This document shows positions 56,837-64,000 of a DNA stretch of 64,000 nucleotides, in pieces (position 1 is the first letter of the stretch; every line of letters begins with the position of its first letter). The position numbers and the translations under genes are program-made. The stretch is from Myxocyprinus asiaticus. Lineage: Eukaryota; Chordata; Actinopteri; Cypriniformes; Catostomidae. The notes below the pieces were generated by a model. It was not told the DNA's origin. It searched no databases and saw nothing but the letters and a program-made list of their open reading frames with translations. The DNA lies in assembly GCF_019703515.2 (NCBI RefSeq), contig NC_059347.1:24761001-24825000 (forward strand), written 5' to 3'.

Positions 56837-58294
56837 ATCAGTTAATGTTTTTTTTTTTGTTTTTTTTTTGTTTTTTTGCATTTTAAAAACACTATCGGTT
56901 AGGTGTTGGTTTAGGGTAAGGATGTCTATTCTGTTAAACTCTCATTTATCTTTTCAGACACTATTGGTTAGGTTTAGAGTAAAGTTTTAGATTAGGGCTA
57001 CGTTTTACTTATTAAAACCTCCATCTAAAATTCACCTTAAAAACCGTGTCTGATCACAACATCATTTCGCTCAGCTGTTGATTCTTGTAGAAACAAAAGG
57101 AAGGTATTGCAGCAGAGAGTCCTGAAAGAGCACCCTGTATCACATAAATAAATCTCTCCACCCAGTGCCTTAATCTAGCAAAATACCTGCAAAGAGATAT
57201 TCACTAATCACTGCAATAACAGAAATGCAGTTCATCCATAATTTTACACACTTGCTAATAAAATTTCACATTTCGAAAATGTCTCTTTTCATCTTTGCTT
57301 TTTTTTCCTCAGGGCTGAGTTGAATGAATTTATGGCAAAAGAAGAAATGAATAACTTAAATGAATTGGAAAATAAGCTATCATAGAATGAGATTGTTTTT
57401 TGTGATTAGGGAGTTCAAATCTAACAAAGGTGTGAATGCAGTGAGGTTTTTGAAAAAAATGTATGTATGTAAAACTTTGTTTTGTACAGATTTGGTCATC
57501 ATTTTGACCAAGTGCTTGCGAAAAATACAAATAAAAACTTTTCGGTCAGTGTTTGCATCAGAGAAGCCAGTTTGATTACAGTCAGCTGTGGTGGCTCTAG
57601 TCCTCAACTCTTTTTCTCTCTATTCTTTACTTCGTTTTGCTTCTTTTTTTGGTCTGGACAAGGAAGCACAGGAGTTTTGGTTCCCATTTTGTGCATACTG
57701 GAACAGTTTAGGAAAGGAAACACCTTTACACCTTTGATTGTCTGTGGCTGCTGATGTCACATCCTTCCACCATGCCATGTGTGTATGTGTATGTTTCCTG
57801 TCTTACTATCTATCCAATTGTACAGTGGGGGGTGTTGAGGGTATAGATGAGTGTGGAGGAACCCGGAGAGACACTGATGAACCCTTACAGTAATGAGACA
57901 GTGTGCCTTAGCTGCTTTTAGTTTCTCTGTACTTGGCTGCAAGTGTTTTGATTACATTCAACATACAGTCAGTGGAAATTAGGGGGAATGCAAATCAGAA
58001 GTGTGTCATATCTATACTAACCACTTTTCAGCAGTGCATGTCCAAATATTAGCTTATAGGCAGTATCACCGTAAACAGGTAATGAAGTATACAGTACATC
58101 TGATTTGCATTGTGTAATTTGCACTTATACACAGTATATACTGTACTGTATACACACACACACATATCTCTAACCACTTTGTATTAAGTCAAACATAAAA
58201 CAATAAACGGAATTCACATGCACAGCCAAATTTAACCTGTGTGCCAACCCATTAGGCTAGCACTGATTTAGGAGACCCCAAAATGAAAACTCTG
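56837..58294. other. Non-coding DNA with one splice-acceptor-like site
   Basis: No gene could be supported. A strong acceptor-like TTTTTTTCCTCAG ends at 57312; the sequence after it is open for 23 codons in the phase set by the donor at 37172 and then stops at 57383-57385. There is T-rich low complexity at 56850-56878. Confidence 0.3.
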
Positions 58295-58490
58295 TCATAG
58301 TTTTCTCATCCTCATGCCATTCTAAACCTGTATGACTTTCTTCTGTGAAACACTGCAGCTGTCATTTTGCCTAACATCTGCTTTGTGTTCCATGAAAAAA
58401 AAAAAAAAAGAAAGAAAAAGAAAGTCATACAGGTTTGGAACAATATGTAGGGTGAGTAAACGATGACTGAAATTAATTTTTGGGCACCTC
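58295..58490. repeat. MITE-like palindromic repeat, copy 2
   Basis: TCTCATCCTCATGCCATTCT and CCTGTATGACTTTCTTCTG on the left are inverted relatives of AAAGTCATACAGGTTTGGAA and GGGTGAGTAAACGATGA on the right; GCTGTCATTTTGCCTAACAT is the central text. Same family as 26808-26975. A poly-A expansion lies at 58397-58409. Confidence 0.75.
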
Positions 58491-59541
58491 CTACACTCAT
58501 CCTGATCTCACGTTCAGGTCACACATGATGTGTCTTTTCCACGGCTGAGATTTATAAGCACTCGTCAGCTAAGTCCTGCAGGCAGACGCTGCCACACTTA
58601 AGAACCATAATGGCATTATTCAGACAATAGGCTGTTAACTCTCTCCACATTGGCCTCCCTGCCACTCTGTAAACAAAACATCTGCACCACAATAAGTATG
58701 TGCATATAAGAAAAACCTTTTGGGTGTAAAAAAAATGCAGTATTAATTTAGTTGTAAAGATTACAACATGAAAAGTTCTAAGAATTTAAATGTGAATACA
58801 TTTTTAGAATTCAAGACAGTCCAAAAGCATGCCCTTGTATTCAAATTGTTCAAAAGACGTATTAAAATTTGTTTTTTTGCCTCTTCAAGGAAATGGGAGT
58901 TTATTTTAAAAGAGTGAGTGTTTATTTAATGTATCATGCACCTCCTAAAAGGTTTACTTTCTGCCTTGTAATATGTTATTTCAAATCTTTGCGACCACAT
59001 TTCCCCATGAGGATAGAGGATACTGCCCTTTTTTCAAAAACACGCTTGTACCAAATGTCTTGCAGATGTGCTGTGAAGAAAAAAGAAGAGAGTAAGTTGA
59101 AGGGATGGAAAAGGAGTTTACGAAGGGTGACAAGTTTGTGCTGAGCCCGATTTCTTGAAAAATCAGCTCCTGTCTGATTGTAATAATAATGTACAGATGA
59201 TTTAAATGTGGTTGGAATTAAGCAGGGCTGTACATTAGCTCCTCCGTATCGCACAGATAGAGTCAAGACTCAATGAGAGTGAAACTTGTTAGAGTTGTGT
59301 ATCTCGTCAAATTTTCCATACATCCTCTTTACAAGTGTTTCATTTTCAGATACTGTTTCTGTACTTTTTACAAATGTAATTCACAATATTTGTTTCTTAA
59401 TAATTTTTCATTCTCAGCACGAGACCCCTTAGAGAAATAAAAATAGCTTTATTTCTTTTTCTTCTCTTACAGTGTTATATCGCTGAGCATGAAGAAGTCA
59501 TATTAATTTTAATAATAGGACTTTGACAAAACAATTGCGTG

Positions 59542-59542
<1 letters not shown>
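58491..59542. other. Non-coding DNA
   Basis: No gene was seen; short open frames show no domain. Confidence 0.4.
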
Positions 59543-59597
<55 letters not shown>

Positions 59598-59610
59598 ATT
59601 TTTTTTTTTG
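59543..59610. repeat. (AT)n plus poly-T
   Basis: About 20 AT units followed by a T-rich tract. Confidence 0.96.
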
Positions 59611-61609
59611 GGAGGAACACTAGGGAATGAGATGACACAGAATTCTGCCTGTTTGTGAACGCACTTATTGCCCTCACAATTCCAGTTCTTAAAGGGAGAG
59701 AGAAAGAGAGGTATAGAGAGAGAAGAACACACAGCAAGGCAGTACACTGATTTTTATTGAAAAGAAATGTCTGTGTACATTTTCAATTAATCATGGCAAC
59801 AGCAGCTTATCAAATAATGATCAAATGATGAAGAACAGTGTTATAACTTAGCATATAACCAGATGAGTGATGTTGTCAAGCAAACTTTTGGCATGTTACA
59901 GAAATGATTCTTGTGTCTGGATCACAGTAGTGGAGTGATGTTGTACAGTCCCAGCAGAGTGAGCCAGATTGCGGTAGTCTACTACATCCTCCACTGTAAT
60001 CAGAATTACATGTGCAAACTGATTTTGATTTATGGGCACATTTGCTCTGTTGCTTGATTTGCATAATTCCTTTAGTGAACCTGCACTAAACAAGCACAGA
60101 CAGCATGTGCAAATAAACAAAGCTTTTACTGGCACAATTCATACTTAGTGCACCCTACCCCAGTGTGTTCTTTTGAAAAAGTGAGTCCCTGCATTCTTTT
60201 TCATTCCGTCTAGCTTTTTTGAAAGCAAAAACACATCTTATGAGTGAACCTCCTAAAATATGTGTAAAATCACTCTCAGGTGAACCCTAATGATACAGGG
60301 CTTCCTGAAGATGGATTAGTTATAATAAATTATTAGGTTGCATATCCCTAAATTACATATTTTCAAAGTCAGTGGATTATCTGAACAATTTTTAAAATCT
60401 GTAGCTTTTCACATCCCTAGTTTAGGGTTAACTTGTCCTGTCTTTCTCTCCTTTTTCTCTGTGACCCTTCAGCCCTTGGTGGTGACACTTCTTCCATGCT
60501 TTCTTGTGCCAGTCACAATAAGTCAAGCCTGTCTTGGGGTTCACTTTGAGGGAGGAATCTTTCTCGCCCTTTTCTCTCTCTTTCTCTACCGCTCCATATG
60601 CTTTGGCTATGGATTAGTGAATAGGCTTATCATGGCAGAGAAAGCCTGTTAGTAGCCTCTCTCCACCTCACTCTCTCCCTCTCTAGCATAAATGCACTTA
60701 CTAAACACTCAAACCCTCACATACACACATATTCAATCTCAAACACACATATACACACACATAATATTTGCTCTTATGCTTTTGTCAGGGCTACCGGTCA
60801 GTCACACTTGAGTGTCAACTGCAGCATTGCCCATTTTTCAGGTTATTTGCTCGGGTTTTGCAGAAGTGCATGTGAGTTGGCACATGTGAAGTACTTACGT
60901 GGTGGAAACGGGACTGTTTTTACATCTTAAATGCCTCTGGCTGCTGATCAACCACAGCTTGTCTGCGCTGTAGTTTGGCCTTACTGGTGTAAATTGGATT
61001 GTGCTCATCTGTGGTAATATGAAAGCAGATGAATGTGAGCATGTGTACATCTGAAGGAGGGGGTTGACAGAGAGAGAGAGTGGAGTTGGGAGGGCATACT
61101 GTGTGAACTGATTAAATTATTAAATTACATTTACATTTATTGATTTGGCAGCAAGATTATTATAGTTTTAGAAATCTATTCTGAATATGTTATCTAAAAT
61201 AAAAAGACTAGTTTGCAAAATAAGGAAAACTAAACTGATATATTGTAAATAGGCAAAAATAATAATAATAATAATAATATAATCTGACTTTATCAATGTA
61301 CAGTGTTCTGTCAAAAAGACACAACTAAGACTAGCAGCAGTCATCTGATTGACATGTAAAAGCAACCAGTCACAATTTGCTTTGTGTTTTCAGATAAAGT
61401 GTTGTGTGTGTGTGTTGTCAGATGGAGAGATTTGTGGAGTTAAAACTAGTAATGAAATGAGCTAAAAATAAACTATGTAGTATTTTTTTTTAAAAAATAC
61501 AAACAAAATAAAAACAATTTACGAGCAATTAAAACTAACTAAAGATCAATTGAAATTGAAAATCAAACTAAAAAAAAAAGAAAAAAGAAATGAAATGAAA
61601 ACCTTTTTC
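59611..61609. other. Non-coding DNA
   Basis: No gene could be supported. The open frame 60338-60652 is hydrophobic by chance composition. An (AAT)n tract is at 61258-61279. Confidence 0.4.
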
Positions 61610-61629
61610 CCTATCTGTCACTCACTCGA

Positions 61630-61800
61630 CGTTGTGTCGATGTAGTGACACTAGGGGTCACTCTTGGGAGCCCGAGACACCTCTGGTTTTTGATAAAAGG
61701 CCAATGAAAATTGGCGAGTGGTAATTTGCATACCACTCCCCCAGACATACGGGTATAAAAGGAGCTGATATGCAACCACTCATTCAGATTTTCTCTTCGG
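61630..61800 (+). promoter_or_regulatory. DIRS-like 5' terminal region with TATA box
   Basis: Short inverted motifs (CGACGTTGTGTCG at 61629-61641, AGTGACACTAGGGGTCACT at 61644-61662) are followed by GGGTATAAAAGGAGC at 61750-61764, a good TATA box, and CATTCAGATTTTCTCTTCGG about 25-45 bases later, where transcription would be expected to start. Confidence 0.55.
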
Positions 61801-61942
61801 AGCCGAACGGTCGATGCTCACTGAGCTGAATTCCCACGGCTGTTCATTCACCTCTGCTGGATCTGACGGCGCATTTCAGCGGCTTCTTCCCCCTCTGCAC
61901 TGGTGCACTGCAGAGAATGCCCCTGGGTGCTTCGGCAGAAAT

Positions 61943-61985
61943 AAAAGAGTATATTTCTCTAAAAGAGTATATTTCTCTAAAAGAG
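61943..61985 (+). repeat. Short tandem repeat in the DIRS leader
   Basis: AAAAGAGTATATTTCTCT is present twice in tandem (18 bp period) with a third partial copy, just before the Gag-like start. Confidence 0.85.
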
Positions 61986-62028
61986 CGGCACACACGGAAC
62001 GTCTTTTTAAAGACGCGTCTTTTTAAAA

Positions 62029-63387
62029 ATGCCTTTCCGTTTGTGTGTTATTCCTGGTTGCGTTCGTTATCTCTCACCCTCTGATGGCCACGATCACTGT
62101 CTTTCATGTCTGGGCCCTACTCACACGGAGACAGCGTTCGTGGATGGGTCATGTACTCATTGCGGAACATGTCCATGGCAACAATACGGTCGCGGCTTAC
62201 CTTCGTAAGAAAGCAAGCCACCCCAGAGGCTCCACGCCTCAGTCCTTCTACCCATGGGTATGAGGCCAGCGCAGCTAGCACTGGGGGCAATTTGGGGACC
62301 CCAATAGGACCACCTCCGCCGGGTATCCCCCCACAGACCACCCATTCCCCAGCACGATCGGGCTTCCAGATGAGTCCGCCGACTCGTCTCACGGCGAGTT
62401 CAACCTCTTATTCAGAGCCCGCAAAGGTGATGAGCTCTCGAGCACAGCATCGGAGAGCGGGCTCATCCAGTCGGACGCGGAAGCCTCAGCTGGGCTCCTC
62501 CCTTCGGGTGCGGTCGCCCAGTCACAGGCTGATGCAGAGATGATGACATGCTTTCCCAGGCGGCCACGAGTGTTGGGCTAGAGTGGAACCCTTCACTCTC
62601 CCCTGAACCCTCGCGGCTCGATGAATGGTTCCTGGGCTCGCGGCGCTGCTCACAGCCACGCCCCACCCCCGTTCCTTTCTTACTGGAAGTGCATGGAGAG
62701 CTGACAAGGTCGTGGGAGGCACCTTTTACTGCCCGGTCCCAATCTTTCAGCTTCCCTACCCTCACTACCCTCGATGGTGAAGCGGCCAAAGGCTATTCGG
62801 AAATCCCCCTGGTGGATAAGGCGCTTGTGGTGCACCTATGCCCGCAGAGCACCGCCACCTGGCGCGGGCGCCCAAAGCTCCCGTCCAAGGTCTGTAGGTA
62901 TACATCATCCCTGATGGCCAAAGCCTATGGTGCCGCTGGACAAGCCGCCTCCGCCCTGCACGCCATGGCTCTCCTGCAAGTCCATCAAGCCAAGGCACTA
63001 AAGGAACTGCACGAGGGTAGTTCTGCCCCAGGATTGATGCAGGAGCTGCGCTCAGCGACCGACCCCGCTCTCCGGGCGACGAAGGTCATGGCACGGTCTC
63101 TCGGGTGGGCGATGTCCACCTTGGTGGTCCAGGAGCACCACTTTTGGCTCAACCTGGTCGAGATGGGAGAGGCCAACAAGGCACGGTTCCTTGCTGCCCC
63201 CATTTACCAGGTTGGCCAGTCCGGCGACACCGTCGAGGACTTTACCCAGCAGTTCTCAGCAGTGAAGCAGCAGATGGAGGTTATCCAGCACATCCTGCCC
63301 CGGCACGGCTCAAGATCCCACACCCTGTCTGCTTGTTGCCATGGGTGTGCAGGAAGCAGACACCACCCGTCTCGCGGCTGCCAATAA
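62029..63387 (+). pseudogene. gag: DIRS-like Gag, frameshifted
   Basis: The likely start is ATG 62029 (MPFRLCVIPGCVRYLSPSDG), with Cys/His pairs (DGHDHCLSCLG, GSCTHCG) suggesting a zinc-binding head. A shift near 62160 leads to the frame reading ATIRSRLTFVRKQATPEAP, and another near 62370 to a frame reading DESADSSHGEFNLLFRA and SGLIQSDAEASAGLLPSG. From 62548 a 279-codon frame is open to 63387: SRLDEWFLGSRR, YSEIPLVDKALVVHLCPQS, SALHAMALLQVHQAKALKEL and MSTLVVQEHHFWL. So at least three frame changes break it. Gag would package element RNA. Confidence 0.65.
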
Positions 63388-63774
63388 CTCGCGAAAGACT
63401 TCGAAGCGCCCCTGAGATGGGCGACCCAGGGACGACGAAACCCGCTGCTCTGGAGCTGGTAAGCAGACCACTCCATCCCCCGGTGGAGGGCTGGGAGGAG
63501 AATCTTTTGTTACCTTTGCATTTAATTGTGCCACATGCCCAAGTGGCTGCGGTACCCAAGAGTTCAGCAAGAGTGGTTTCCTTGTTCCCTGGGTCACATA
63601 CCCGGTGTGCACGGCCGTCATCACGACCACCATCCACCACTCCATTTTGGCAGGATTGGCGCTCCAGCGGCATTCTCCCCACCCTTGAGCACCCAGCTGT
63701 GGCACAAATCTGCCCCTGGGAGTGGTCACAAGGAGCCAGGTAAGTACTTCGATGTCCCTGAACTCAGCACGGCC
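63388..63774 (+). pseudogene. Gag/RT junction region, degenerate
   Basis: After the TAA at 63385-63387 the reading frame is scrambled. GC-rich coding-like composition continues with open frames of 130-210 codons on both strands, none of which shows a motif. It is the remnant of the Gag C-terminus and RT leader. Confidence 0.45.
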
Positions 63775-64000
63775 ATGACACGTGTGGCACCTCAGGCTTC
63801 GCCCCGCCACGAGGCCCCACCCGCCAGTACGTCCGACGAGATTGTCCCTCCGGCCAAGATGAAGAAGGGATTTTACAGCCCCTACTTCATTGTACCAAAA
63901 AAAGGCGGTGGGTTGCGGCCAATCTTGGACCTGCGAGTACTGAACCGGGCTTTATACAGACTCCCGTTCAAGATGTTGACGCAAAGACGCACTCTAGCGT
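63775..64000 (+). pseudogene. DIRS-like reverse transcriptase, N-terminal part
   Basis: The frame containing ATG 63775 is open to the window edge (75 codons). It reads TRVAPQASPRHEAPPAS, then GFYSPYFIVPKKGGGLRPIL, then DLRVLNRALYRLPFKMLTQR, which is the finger region of a reverse transcriptase before its first catalytic aspartate. The catalytic centre is outside the window. Whether it is intact further on cannot be seen; I call it a pseudogene because the preceding Gag is broken. Confidence 0.7.

Larger units (their letters stand above)
61610..64000 (+). mobile_element. DIRS-like retroelement, 5' part, runs off the window
   Basis: It starts near CACTCACTCGACGTTGTGTC and continues with a leader, a Gag-like pseudogene and the beginning of a reverse transcriptase at the window edge. 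The RT text (SPYFIVPKKGGGLRPILDL) and the Gag text are those I associate with DIRS1-like tyrosine-recombinase retroelements of cyprinids. The recombinase and 3' end lie outside the window, so the assignment rests on recognition of the 5' part. Several frameshifts and stops make this copy defective. GC content rises sharply here compared with the flanking DNA. Confidence 0.7.

Noticed and set aside
60470..60652. Frame after a good acceptor-like TTCTCTGTGACCCTTCAG
   Set aside because: The hydrophobic peptide comes from CT-rich DNA, and no donor in a good context follows.
63105..63743. 212-codon frame overlapping the DIRS-like Gag
   Set aside because: It is out of frame with the recognisable Gag and RT segments and has no motif of its own.
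1..64000. CRISPR array, bacterial operons or viral genome
   Set aside because: Tandem repeats are microsatellites or minisatellites without unique spacers; base composition, SINEs and long non-coding spans indicate a vertebrate nuclear genome.

Overview
The window looks like nuclear DNA of a teleost fish, most probably a cyprinid. It is AT-rich and non-coding, full of long dinucleotide microsatellites, and carries several repeat types I associate with carp-like genomes: a tRNA-derived SINE resembling HAmo-type SINEs, V-SINE-like elements, a long-arm Tc1 element, a DIRS-like retroelement and many small DNA transposons. Nothing bacterial, viral or organellar was seen. Family names are from memory; no database search was possible.

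Layout. Positions 1-265 hold a tandem/inverted repeat and 348-1537 a DNA-transposon-like element. Positions 1693-7056 are a nearly full-length but dead Ty3/gypsy retrotransposon: two LTRs, gag, protease, reverse transcriptase, RNase H, integrase and chromodomain, all broken by stops and frameshifts. Positions 7.1-14.1 kb are non-coding. A long-inverted-repeat element lies at 14.1-15.1 kb, with a relative at 28.9-29.8 kb that was itself entered by a TA-flanked MITE; a second copy of that MITE is at 49.55 kb. A hAT-like relic spans about 22.95-25.31 kb. An apparently intact Tc1/mariner transposon is at 30079-31662. At 32872-34811 is an element with CACTA/CACTG termini whose two ends are both inverted copies of the 3' end of one transposase-like gene.

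The only good evidence of a host gene is a CpG-rich promoter-like region and first exon at about 36.7-37.17 kb, plus strand. The first ATG (37167) is followed after two bases by a consensus splice donor, so only five coding bases are in that exon. The rest of the window downstream is probably its first intron, or intergenic DNA. Upstream, an exon-like 110-bp segment at 32208-32317 has good splice signals but no recognised protein.

The 37.2-64 kb part holds three SINEs (44.1, 47.5 and 47.9 kb), an element with perfect 8-bp target duplications (50078-50595), a short LTR retroelement with no pol but a long proline/alanine-rich repeat ORF (54276-56836), and the start of a DIRS-like retroelement (from about 61.6 kb) that runs off the right edge in its reverse transcriptase. 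These elements do not form a pathway together: they are independent insertions around one host promoter. Possible regulatory conserved sequence is noted only as a suspicion, since conservation cannot be tested here.
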